In this document: positions 36,004-43,244 of the stretch, in pieces | How positions within the stretch are numbered: the first letter of the stretch is position 1 | Layout of the letters: each line of letters starts with the position of its first letter | NCBI RefSeq assembly: GCF_023703415.1 | Contig: NZ_JAGMTU010000003.1 | Coordinates: 310,001 to 374,000 of the forward strand | Reading direction: 5' to 3' | DNA: 64,000 nt | DNA from: Microbacterium sp. USTB-Y | GTDB taxonomy: Bacteria; Actinomycetota; Actinomycetes; Actinomycetales; Microbacteriaceae | Program-made: the position numbers and the translations under genes | Notes under the pieces: model-generated | What the model was told of the DNA's origin: nothing | Database searches by the model: none | Seen by the model: the letters and a program-made list of their open reading frames with translations, nothing else

Positions 36004-36383
36004 GCGACGAGAGTATGTCGAACCCGTGGGCGGAGATCGTCGGCCCGTGCTACACCGTCGGTCGCGCTGCGCACGTTCTCGGATGGACTGAGGAGGAGGT
36101 TGTTCGCGCCGGGGACGAGCTTCGCCTCCTGACGGTGCGCACATCCGACGATGCCCTGCTCGTCCCGTTGTTCCAGTTCAAGAACGGCGCGGTGGTCGCT
36201 GGGTTGCCGGACGTGCTCGGCATCCTCGCGACGGGGACTGCAGGCCGATGGACGTGGGCGCAGTGGCTGAACGGGAGGCTTCCCAGCGCGGTCACGCCTC
36301 GCAACATCGAGCTTCTCTATGACGGACGACTCGACGAGGCGGTTCGTGCCGCCGAGCATGACGCATGGGCGTGGCGGTCATGA
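36000..36383 (+). CDS. MbcA/ParS/Xre-like partner of the metallophosphoesterase
   Basis: A 127-residue protein. N-terminal HTH-like segment YTVGRAAHVLGWTEEEVVRA; a central strand pair; C-terminal WTWAQWLNGRLPSAVTPRNI followed by ELLYDGRLDEAVRAAEHDAW, which resembles the C-terminal helix bundle of Xre/MbcA/ParS antitoxins. Most such antitoxins pair with RES toxins; here the partner is a phosphoesterase, overlapping by 4 bp. The family assignment is tentative. Confidence 0.6.
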   Translation: MSDESMSNPWAEIVGPCYTVGRAAHVLGWTEEEVVRAGDELRLLTVRTSDDALLVPLFQFKNGAVVAGLPDVLGILATGTAGRWTWAQWLNGRLPSAVTPRNIELLYDGRLDEAVRAAEHDAWAWRS

Positions 36384-36420
36384 CGGCAAGGCTGGCACAC
36401 CCGCCGCAAGCCTGCGGGCA

Positions 36421-36738
36421 TCAGTCACCCACGGCGGGGACGACGGCGTTGCCCCACACCCAACAGCGGAACACCTGATCCCCGGCCTTGAATCCGATCC
36501 CTGCGGCCTGGCGTGTCGAGCGCAGCAGCACGGCATCGACCTGAACCGCTTCCGGTCCGAACCGGACCCACGCAGAGACCTTGGGATGAGGGCGGGGGTA
36601 GATCGTCAGGGGCTGCCTTTCGAGTGCCAGCTCTCGGTCAGTCAGCGATTGCAGCGGTCCGGCGCGGGACGCCTCGAGGACCGATGAGTGCTGCGCGTAG
36701 CGGTCGTACAGCGGAGCGAGTCTCTTACTGGTCCCCAT
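36421..36738 (-). CDS. Conserved mobile-element protein of unknown function
   Basis: A 105-residue protein opening MGTSKRLAPLYDRYAQHSSV, with LQSLTDRELALERQPLTIYP and a small beta domain VSAWVRFGPEAVQVDAVLLR then QVFRCWVWGNAVVP. The opening and the xAWVRxG... WVWxxAV pattern recur in actinobacterial plasmids and integrative elements from memory. No function assigned. Its promoter side faces the iteron-rich region, the usual place of a replication or transfer accessory gene. Confidence 0.65.
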   Translation of the reverse strand: MGTSKRLAPLYDRYAQHSSVLEASRAGPLQSLTDRELALERQPLTIYPRPHPKVSAWVRFGPEAVQVDAVLLRSTRQAAGIGFKAGDQVFRCWVWGNAVVPAVGD

Positions 36739-37365
36739 AAGCCGGCGATCCTTCCTCCGGCCGAACGCTCCACAGCATACGAGCTGCCTCAGACGTCTCG
36801 GACTCGGCCCCGTGGAGGTGACGATGATTCACTCGCTGTGGAGTTCTGGAGGTAAACACGGGCCCCGGCGCGAGGCCGTCGCCTCCTGCATCGGTCGCGG
36901 CCGCTCGGCAGCTCTCTGGCGTGCTTCGACCGGGGATGTGTTCTCCGCGACTCTTTCTCACCTCATACCCTGCGGCGAAAATGAGGGTCTTCCCATAGAT
37001 TCGCAAGATTCTCTTCAGATCCACGCGCTGCCAAGGTCCCTGCCAAGGTCGAAATGCCCCGTTTGGCCAGTCGGGAGTAGAGGAGCCGGGTCTCCAGCCA
37101 AGGTGACCAAGTGCGGGGAGTGCCCCTATAGAGAATCTGGGAGTGAGTTCCCCCCTATATCTACTACTTACTTTTTGATCTCATATATGAACTAACTACT
37201 ACTTGGCAGCCTTGGCAGGCCCTTCCGATCCCAGCGGAGAGTAAGGCTCCCTCCAGCCAAGGTCACCTTGGCAGGACCTTGTCAACCTTGGCAGTATTCG
37301 TACCAATGTTCGATTTTGGACCGTTGCAAGCGAAGACCGGAGGGTTCGCGACGTTGGCCAACGAC
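36739..37365. other. Non-coding, partly AT-rich region with iterons
   Basis: About 630 bp without a credible gene. The central 75 bp (37130-37205) is far more AT-rich than anything else in the window (CTATATCTACTACTTACTTT, CTCATATATGAACTAACTAC) and is bracketed by short iterons listed separately. The arrangement resembles a plasmid origin, a partition centromere or a densely regulated promoter. Confidence 0.7.
37029..37293. repeat. Iteron cluster, consensus TGCCAAGGT in both orientations
   Basis: Forward copies start at 37029, 37041 (12 bp apart), 37096 and 37255. Reverse copies (ACCTTGGCA) are at 37201, 37209, 37265, 37276 (degenerate) and 37285. Copies 37255 and 37265 form the palindrome GCCAAGGTCACCTTGGC. 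The AT-rich segment lies between the forward and reverse groups. A dedicated DNA-binding protein is implied; the 262-residue XRE protein just downstream is a candidate. Confidence 0.8.
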
Positions 37366-38154
37366 CTAGATCGTGTCCGGATCGGGCAGCCGGTCTTGCA
37401 TCGGAACGTGCAGCGAGTGCGAGGGCGGGGTGCGGTGCGCGTCGAACCAGGTGAACGGGTGACGGTCTTCGAGGAGTAGCGGCAGGGACGGTAGACCGAG
37501 GGGAACCTCCCAGTCGGCTGAGTGCGCCTCGTCGTCCAGCCAGTCACTGAGAACATCCCAGTCCTCATCACCGATTCCATCGTCGCCGTTCCCCGGTCGC
37601 GCGGTGATCCCTTCGAACATCTCCGGCATGTCCGCAAGGAGGTCCTGCGCGCGCGGGAGGGCGGCTCCGATGAGCACTTCGTCGATGAAACGCCCCGGTC
37701 GCATGACGGGAAGAACGCCATCCCCGATCTCGCCCGCGACAGCAGCACAACGCTCGCGCGCCTCCTCTGCGTATGCGCGGTTGTCGCCGATGTAGAACAT
37801 CACCCTGCCATCGAACGCAGCGAAGGGGCCGACCTGGTGCAACGGCTCCTCCGGCGACGCGATCCACTCGCGAAGCTCGTCCGCCCATAGGTCGAGGACC
37901 ACAGCAAGTGCGAACGCCTGCCTGGGGGTGATCTCCGTCGCATTCGCCCACTGCCGCTCGAAGAGCTCATCATCGCCCGCAACTCGTAACGGGCGCACGT
38001 CGAGAACCCGCTCGCACGCCTGGCTAGTCTCGGCGGCCACGGCTGTGTGATCAGCCTCCCAACGTCGCCAGGTCGCGAGACTCACCTTTGCTCGGGCGGC
38101 AGCCTCAGATTGGGTGAGACCAAGGTTCTTTCGGATATTCGCGCGCTCAGACAT
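37366..38154 (-). CDS. XRE-family regulator with large C-terminal domain
   Basis: Start chosen at ATG 38154 (262 residues). Residues 5-55 form an HTH (IRKNLGLTQSEAAARAKVSL then ATWRRWEADHTAVAAETSQA). The remaining 200 residues are unfamiliar: FALAVVLDLWADELREWIAS, RVMFYIGDNRAYAEEARERC and an acidic stretch DEDWDVLSDWLDDEAHSADW. No catalytic motif is recognised. It lies between the iteron cluster and the GAGTGCTCA palindromes, either of which may be its operator. Confidence 0.75.
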   Translation of the reverse strand: MSERANIRKNLGLTQSEAAARAKVSLATWRRWEADHTAVAAETSQACERVLDVRPLRVAGDDELFERQWANATEITPRQAFALAVVLDLWADELREWIASPEEPLHQVGPFAAFDGRVMFYIGDNRAYAEEARERCAAVAGEIGDGVLPVMRPGRFIDEVLIGAALPRAQDLLADMPEMFEGITARPGNGDDGIGDEDWDVLSDWLDDEAHSADWEVPLGLPSLPLLLEDRHPFTWFDAHRTPPSHSLHVPMQDRLPDPDTI

Positions 38155-38168
38155 GTGTCGATTCTTGC

Positions 38169-38235
38169 TGAGCACTCACTGAGCAGTCAAGCCAATGAGG
38201 GCAATCAGGCGGAGTGCTCATTGAGCACTCCGCCT
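38169..38235. promoter_or_regulatory. Operator array based on TGAGCACTC
   Basis: A perfect palindrome spans 38207-38235 with 14-bp arms (AGGCGGAGTGCTCA and its complement) and a single central T. Two further half-sites, TGAGCACTC (38169) and TGAGCA (38180), lie closer to the XRE start at 38154. One symmetrical site plus partial sites in front of a regulator gene fits autoregulation. Confidence 0.65.
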
Positions 38236-38297
38236 GCCGCAGCCCGCAGAGCCAGCCGCGGCTTGGCGCGAATGGTCAACCACAGCGAGGGCACGAC

Positions 38298-38552
38298 TTA
38301 TAGGCGCGACTCCGCCATGAGCTGTTCAACAGATAGGTCGAAAGCCTCGGCGATGCCGACCAGCGTCGTCATTCGAGGATTAGACGGCCCGGCATCCTGC
38401 TTCGCACTAGCCGACCGGCCAGCCTCGATGAGCTGAAGCTGATTCTTCGTGATCCCGACCTGAACGGCGAGCATCTCCTGCGTCAGGCCGGAGTCCTGAC
38501 GCAGCGCACGGACCACGCCGCCGAACCTCGCAGCCGCTTCAGGACCCCACAT
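38298..38552 (-). CDS. Small XRE-family repressor
   Basis: An 84-residue HTH_3 protein: RFGGVVRALRQDSGLTQEML, AVQVGITKNQLQLIEAGRSA, then PRMTTLVGIAEAFDLSVEQL. It is essentially one Cro/C1-type domain, with the full five helices and nothing else. It is oriented with the larger XRE gene (143 bp downstream) and lies left of a palindrome-overlapped promoter at 38655, which it may repress. Confidence 0.88.
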   Translation of the reverse strand: MWGPEAAARFGGVVRALRQDSGLTQEMLAVQVGITKNQLQLIEAGRSASAKQDAGPSNPRMTTLVGIAEAFDLSVEQLMAESRL

Positions 38553-38654
38553 CGCACTCCATGCTCAACAGGGGGCGACGAGATCCATGCATGGTGCGCC
38601 CCGTTAGACACGTCCAACGGTATTAGGCGTCACTCAAATTCTTTGGCACGCCGC

Positions 38655-38683
38655 TTGAAATCCCGGTAAACCGGGATTACAGT
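38655..38683 (+). promoter_or_regulatory. Sigma-70-type promoter overlapped by a perfect palindrome
   Basis: TTGAAA (38655) and TACAGT (38678) are separated by 17 bp. The spacer is almost entirely a 9-bp-arm palindrome with a two-base centre (AATCCCGGT-AA-ACCGGGATT, 38659-38678). It points right, with an ATG eight bases after the -10 (possible leaderless start at 38692), but the frame beyond is antisense to the next gene and looks non-coding. Confidence 0.6.
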
Positions 38684-38736
38684 GCTATCTCATGACGCGC
38701 AGCCACCTGCGGCGGGCTCCATCTGAACCTACGAGG

Positions 38737-39444
38737 TCAGCTACGACCGCGTGCCGCTCGCCATGCGTTCTGCAACCGCGCGATGATGGCGATCCCTCGC
38801 TCGCGCTCATACACACCTCCCGTGAGCGTCAGGTCCACGGCCACGACGGCGTCAGGCATGGACGGCGCCGAATAGGAGATCGGGAGCGTGTTGTCGAACA
38901 AGACGTTCATGCCGTCGTAGTCCTCGACGAAGAGATGCCGGGAGGCGAAGGCAACACTGCTTCCATCCCGGACATATCCCGCTGCGTAGTTGTACGCGCG
39001 ATTGACCCGCACTCCGAGGTGACGCGCAGCGGGCCTTCCCGTGCGGATGAGGTCCTCCCATGAGACGTCTGGACTCATTGGTGACGGCGCGTAGTAATGT
39101 GCGCGAGTTCGACCAGAGGTGGCTTGCACGATCCCTTCCGCAGATTGCGCAGCGATCTGCTGACGCACGCGCGCCAACGTGCTTGCCGAAAGCCACGTGG
39201 GCTGTAGACCTGATAGCTCCCAGAGCATGCCCCACGCGGTCGCCGTGCTCAGTGCACGCCCCCGCCCCCGCTGCGCAGTGGCTCGGTAACGCTCAACGGC
39301 AGCTCGGCTCGTGAGCCACGTCCCTGAACGCAACTGACGACCCGCTATCAGCCGATCCTTCAACAACGCCTCAGCATGCCGCTCGCCGACTGCAAGAACT
39401 GCTGCCGCGTCCGCCGCCGTGATCTCGCGCTTGCCATATCTCAT
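38737..39444 (-). CDS. HTH-domain protein, possibly AbiEi-like, unknown function
   Basis: Start taken at ATG 39444 (235 residues); an in-frame TTG at 39468 is the alternative. The N-terminus is a MerR/excisionase-like HTH (REITAADAAAVLAVGERHAE, RQLRSGTWLTSRAAVERYRA). The C-terminal 100 residues include APSPMSPDVSWEDLIRTGRP and MPDAVVAVDLTLTGGVYERE, loosely like type IV antitoxins of the AbiEi kind, but no toxin partner is adjacent. It is divergent from tnsA, so it may regulate transposition (inference). Confidence 0.65.
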   Translation of the reverse strand: MRYGKREITAADAAAVLAVGERHAEALLKDRLIAGRQLRSGTWLTSRAAVERYRATAQRGRGRALSTATAWGMLWELSGLQPTWLSASTLARVRQQIAAQSAEGIVQATSGRTRAHYYAPSPMSPDVSWEDLIRTGRPAARHLGVRVNRAYNYAAGYVRDGSSVAFASRHLFVEDYDGMNVLFDNTLPISYSAPSMPDAVVAVDLTLTGGVYERERGIAIIARLQNAWRAARGRS

Positions 39445-39470
39445 CGCTTTCCCGATGTTATATGGCAAGC
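39429..39470. repeat. Inverted repeat spanning the start of the HTH gene
   Basis: GCTTGCCATAT (39429-39439) and ATATGGCAAGC (39460-39470) are perfect 11-bp complements with a 20-base spacer holding the start codon at 39444. The right arm could be an operator in the tnsA/HTH divergent region; on the mRNA the two arms would sequester the start. Confidence 0.6.
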
Positions 39471-39561
39471 GAGCGACGGCATAATCACGCTTTTCAACCT
39501 CCAGAACTGGGATTTTGCTTCCTGACGCATTTCGGTTTCTGGTGCCGCGGAAATACTAGAC

Positions 39562-40317
39562 ATGACAGAAATCACAACACCCTCACCCGGCACTGCGACC
39601 TGGATTCGAGACGGAGTCGCGCAGTCAGCACCGCTCGACGCCGGCCTTCTCGCTCAGGAGCTCTACACCGCCGACCCGGTTCGCGTCGGAAACGCCTACC
39701 CGCACCAGCGGAACTACCACGGCTACTACTGGATGGCCGCGACCCAGAAGCACGTCTGGCATGAGTCGCTGCTGGAACGCGACTCCCTGATGTGGCTCGA
39801 CCACACGGCAGACATCCTCGCCGTCACCTCCCAGCCGATGCTGCTCGTGAACGGAGACGGCGTCTACCACTACCCAGACTTCATCGCCCTCGACGCCCGC
39901 GGTGACCAGACCGTCTACGACGTGAAGCCATACGGTCGACTCAACGCCAAGGCGCTCGCGCAATTCGAGTGGACCCGCACCGTCTGCGAAACCGTCGGCT
40001 GGAACTACCGCATCCTCACCGAGCTCCCGCACCAGCACCACGTCAACCTCACCTGGCTCGCACAGTTCCGCCACCCCGGCCACCACCCTGGCGCGGACGC
40101 CGAAGAGGAACTGCTCGCCGCTCTCGGCCACGACTCGACGGTGGGCGACGCCATCACGCTCATGACCGCGAAGAGCACACCTCTCGCGCGAAGCCACGTG
40201 TTCCACCTCATCTGGACGGGGGCGCTGTCGTTCGACATGAACACACTTCTCTCCAACGGCACACCACTCGTCGCCCCCGCCTCTCACCGTCAGGAGTTCC
40301 CGCATGCCCACGCCTAA
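39562..40317 (+). CDS. tnsA: TnsA-like transposase endonuclease
   Basis: A 251-residue restriction-fold nuclease that makes the 5' cuts at transposon ends, giving cut-and-paste movement with TnsB. Catalytic residues are visible in order: E72 (HESLLERD), D106 (HYPDFIALD) and K122 (YDVKPYG). The C-terminal region (about 150-250) matches the position where TnsA contacts TnsC. Its length is close to the Tn7 protein. It overlaps tnsB by 14 bp and follows a roughly 90-bp divergent promoter region shared with the HTH gene. Confidence 0.93.
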   Translation: MTEITTPSPGTATWIRDGVAQSAPLDAGLLAQELYTADPVRVGNAYPHQRNYHGYYWMAATQKHVWHESLLERDSLMWLDHTADILAVTSQPMLLVNGDGVYHYPDFIALDARGDQTVYDVKPYGRLNAKALAQFEWTRTVCETVGWNYRILTELPHQHHVNLTWLAQFRHPGHHPGADAEEELLAALGHDSTVGDAITLMTAKSTPLARSHVFHLIWTGALSFDMNTLLSNGTPLVAPASHRQEFPHAHA

Positions 40318-42163
40318 CATCGCCGTCGCCGTCGCCATCGACGGAGACGTCTATGAACTCGAAGCCGCCACCACCAAGGGCGTGACCCTTATTCACCGCG
40401 TCACGGGCGACAGCCGCACCGTGACCCACGCCGAGCTCGCCAACCTCGTCCCCAGCGAGAAGCAGCGCTCGCCCCGCCTGCTCGACCACGTCCCCTCCCA
40501 TGTGCTGCACGCTGCGAGCATTCTGGCGACGGACATCGAAGAGGTCCTGACGGGCGTGGGCCGGAAGGGCAAGTGCTGGCCTGAGTATGACCTGGAGACC
40601 ACCAGCCAGGAGCAGCGCATCGCCCGCAAGCTCGGCGAGCTGGAGCGCACAGGACGCGGAATGGCTCGCTCCACGTTCTTCGGCAAGCTCATGAAATACC
40701 AGCGAGACGGGCTCGTCGGACTCATCGACGGACGAGCCATCAGGAACTACATCCCTAACGAAAAGGTCGAGATAGTCGTCATCAATCACCTCATCAAGAC
40801 CATCAATGACCAGGTGAAGTGGTCCACAGGCACGAAGAAGCGCATCATCGAGCAGACCACGAAGTCGCTCGAGGCCGTGCACCCGGGCGTCAAGCTCCCG
40901 AGCACGTCCGCGTGGTACCTGCTCATCGACCGACTCGGTCACGGCAAGCATGTCACCGGCAGCGCGAAGACCCGCAAGTCTCTCGCCAACCGCCCCAAGG
41001 ACCGCATGCTGGGGAAGAGCGAGCCCCTCCTCCCCGGCTCGCAGGTCGAGGTCGACACCAACACGATGGACCTCGAGGTCCAGACACCGAAGGGCGAGCG
41101 CAAGCGCGCACGCCTGTCCCTCATGCTGGACGTGAACTCACGCACCATCATGGCCTACACGTTCCGCCTGGACGGGACCAAGGGCGTCGACCATACGATG
41201 CTGCTCGCCCAGGCCCTGACGCCGCGGGCCAACCGTCCCTCCCGTTCGGAATTCCGCGAGCTGCTTCAACGGAAGCACCCGGGACTGCCCCTCCTGTCCG
41301 ACGATGAGTACGAGCGTCACGCTGCCGAGCACCCGTACATCTACCCGGCCAACATCACCGTCGACCGCGGCACCGACTACATCACCCCAACGTTCCGGAA
41401 CGCAGTCGAGCAGCGCGGCGGCAGCGTCGTCCTCTCCGCGCCATACACACCGACGAGCAAACCGCACGTCGAGCGCCAGTTCCACACCATCAACACGATG
41501 TTCGTTCAACACCTCGAGGGGTACGTCGGCCGCAGCCCCGAGCACAAGGGCAAGGAAGTCCCGACCGAGAAGCTGCTCACCCTCGAGGCCCTCAGGGAGC
41601 TGTTCGAAGACTGGGTCATCAGCGTGTGGCAGAACGCACCTCACACCAGCCTCCGCCATCGTCTGCATCAGACGCGTCACATCTCACCGAACGAGAAGGC
41701 CGGGCAAGCGGCACTGAGCGTCGCGCAGCTGCACCTGCCGCTCAACGAAGACAACTTCATCCTCATGCTGCCAAGCAAGTTCCGCCGCATCACCGCCACC
41801 GGCGTCAAGGTCGACAAGCGCGAGTACGACTCCCCAGAACTCAACATGCTCCGCGGCACGCTATCGGACATGCCGCGCCACAAGGGCAAGTGGGAAGTGA
41901 AGGTCGACCCCTACAGCCCCGAGGCCGTGTGGGTTATCGGCGGAGAAGGCGAGCTCATCGAGTGCCTCGAGCGTGGCGCTGCAATGCGCCGGTACGAGCC
42001 CGACTTCGCCCCCGTCGAGGACGACTACCGGGCCCTCACCGCAAAGGCCGACGCCGAACTCGTCGGAACGCGCTTCCCGCAGGCCAAGCAGCCCGCTGCC
42101 CTTCCCGAGTACACGGTCGTCGACGAAGAGCTCAACGACGACGACATCCTCCCCACCTTCTGA
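40304..42163 (+). CDS. tnsB: TnsB-like DDE transposase
   Basis: A 619-residue Mu/IS481-type integrase. The N-terminal HTH region includes GMARSTFFGKLMKYQRDGLV. The catalytic core has D251 (SQVEVDTNTMD), D354 (ITVDRGTDY) and E390 (SKPHVERQF), a DDE spacing of 103 and 35 residues, then a Mu C-terminal beta barrel (LNMLRGTLSD...). It binds repeats at both transposon ends and joins the 3' strands to target DNA. The ribosome site CAGGAG precedes its ATG inside the tnsA end. Confidence 0.95.
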   Translation: MPTPNIAVAVAIDGDVYELEAATTKGVTLIHRVTGDSRTVTHAELANLVPSEKQRSPRLLDHVPSHVLHAASILATDIEEVLTGVGRKGKCWPEYDLETTSQEQRIARKLGELERTGRGMARSTFFGKLMKYQRDGLVGLIDGRAIRNYIPNEKVEIVVINHLIKTINDQVKWSTGTKKRIIEQTTKSLEAVHPGVKLPSTSAWYLLIDRLGHGKHVTGSAKTRKSLANRPKDRMLGKSEPLLPGSQVEVDTNTMDLEVQTPKGERKRARLSLMLDVNSRTIMAYTFRLDGTKGVDHTMLLAQALTPRANRPSRSEFRELLQRKHPGLPLLSDDEYERHAAEHPYIYPANITVDRGTDYITPTFRNAVEQRGGSVVLSAPYTPTSKPHVERQFHTINTMFVQHLEGYVGRSPEHKGKEVPTEKLLTLEALRELFEDWVISVWQNAPHTSLRHRLHQTRHISPNEKAGQAALSVAQLHLPLNEDNFILMLPSKFRRITATGVKVDKREYDSPELNMLRGTLSDMPRHKGKWEVKVDPYSPEAVWVIGGEGELIECLERGAAMRRYEPDFAPVEDDYRALTAKADAELVGTRFPQAKQPAALPEYTVVDEELNDDDILPTF

Positions 42164-42173
42164 AAGGACCACC

Positions 42174-43244
42174 ATGACCACGCTCGCCTTCACCAGCCAC
42201 AACTCTCACACGACTGCCCTCAATCGCCGAGAGTCCCTGCTGCACTACCTGCAGCGCCCGCTCGCTGCCCCCGTCCCGCTGGACACAACGTCGTCTGCCG
42301 ACCGGCACGAGCACGACCAGCAACGGATGGACTACCTCTCGGGAGGAATCGTCCTGGCCACGTCGACCGTCGCCAAGGGCAAGCTCCTCCTCGCACGCGC
42401 GTTCCAGGAGAACAGGGCACGCAATTCCGGCCACTCAGGCGTGATGCTGTCCGGCGACTCCAGCCTCGGCAAGACCACGACCGCGAAGCGTCTGTTGCGG
42501 TGGGTGCTCGAGGAATACACCAGGCAAGTTCCGCACTGGGAACAGGACGAACACATCCCGGCCGCGTACGTCGAGGTACCGTCCGGCAGCAACGCCAAGG
42601 ACCTGCTCCGCGAGTTCTGCGACTTCTACGGCCTCTCAGTCCTGTCCCGCGACACCACCGCCGACCTCCGAACCAAGGTCGTCGGCGCCATCCGCCGCGC
42701 CCGCACCCAACTCATCGTCGTCGACGAGCTCCACAACCTCGCGGGCCGCGCCTCCGGGCTCGGCGAAGCCGTCGACCTCCTCAAGGGGCTCCACAATGAC
42801 GTGTCTGCCACGTTCCTCTACTGCGGGCTCGACGTGACCAACTCCACCCTCATGCACGGAGCTCGCGGACAGCAGCTCATGAGCCGGTTCGCAGTCATCG
42901 AGCTCAAGTCGTACGACTGGGCCGACACCGACCAGCGCAAGGAGTGGAAGCTGCTCATCCGCACGTTCGAATCCCAGCTGCAACTGCGTGACCACACGGT
43001 GAGGACCCTCGACCCGCTCGCTGAGTACCTCTACCAGCGCACCGGCGGTTCCATCGGCTCCCTGAGCCGACTGCTCACCGGCACCGCCATCGACCTCATC
43101 CAGAACAAGGCGAAGGTCGAGCTGCTCGACCAGAAGCTGCTCGACGCCTACACGCTCGACCTCACCGCCGAGACCTTCTACCGGAAGGTGCTCGCAATGA
43201 AGAAGACCAAGTCGATGTCGGCGCTCGAGAAGGTGATGGCATGA
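42174..43244 (+). CDS. tnsC: TnsC/TniB-like AAA+ ATPase
   Basis: A 356-residue AAA+ protein that links target-bound TniQ to the TnsAB transposase. Walker A is SGDSSLGKTTTAK (K100) and Walker B is TQLIVVDELHNLAG (D184/E185), followed by sensor region ATFLYCGLDVTNSTL and an Arg-rich tail. The order tnsA-tnsB-tnsC with 10-bp spacing and GAAAGGACC ribosome site is standard. Its stop overlaps the tniQ start by 4 bp. Confidence 0.94.
   Translation: MTTLAFTSHNSHTTALNRRESLLHYLQRPLAAPVPLDTTSSADRHEHDQQRMDYLSGGIVLATSTVAKGKLLLARAFQENRARNSGHSGVMLSGDSSLGKTTTAKRLLRWVLEEYTRQVPHWEQDEHIPAAYVEVPSGSNAKDLLREFCDFYGLSVLSRDTTADLRTKVVGAIRRARTQLIVVDELHNLAGRASGLGEAVDLLKGLHNDVSATFLYCGLDVTNSTLMHGARGQQLMSRFAVIELKSYDWADTDQRKEWKLLIRTFESQLQLRDHTVRTLDPLAEYLYQRTGGSIGSLSRLLTGTAIDLIQNKAKVELLDQKLLDAYTLDLTAETFYRKVLAMKKTKSMSALEKVMA

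Noticed and set aside
38692..39063. 123-codon frame downstream of the palindromic promoter
   Set aside because: It is antisense to the HTH gene and has no family-like features, although the promoter itself is credible.
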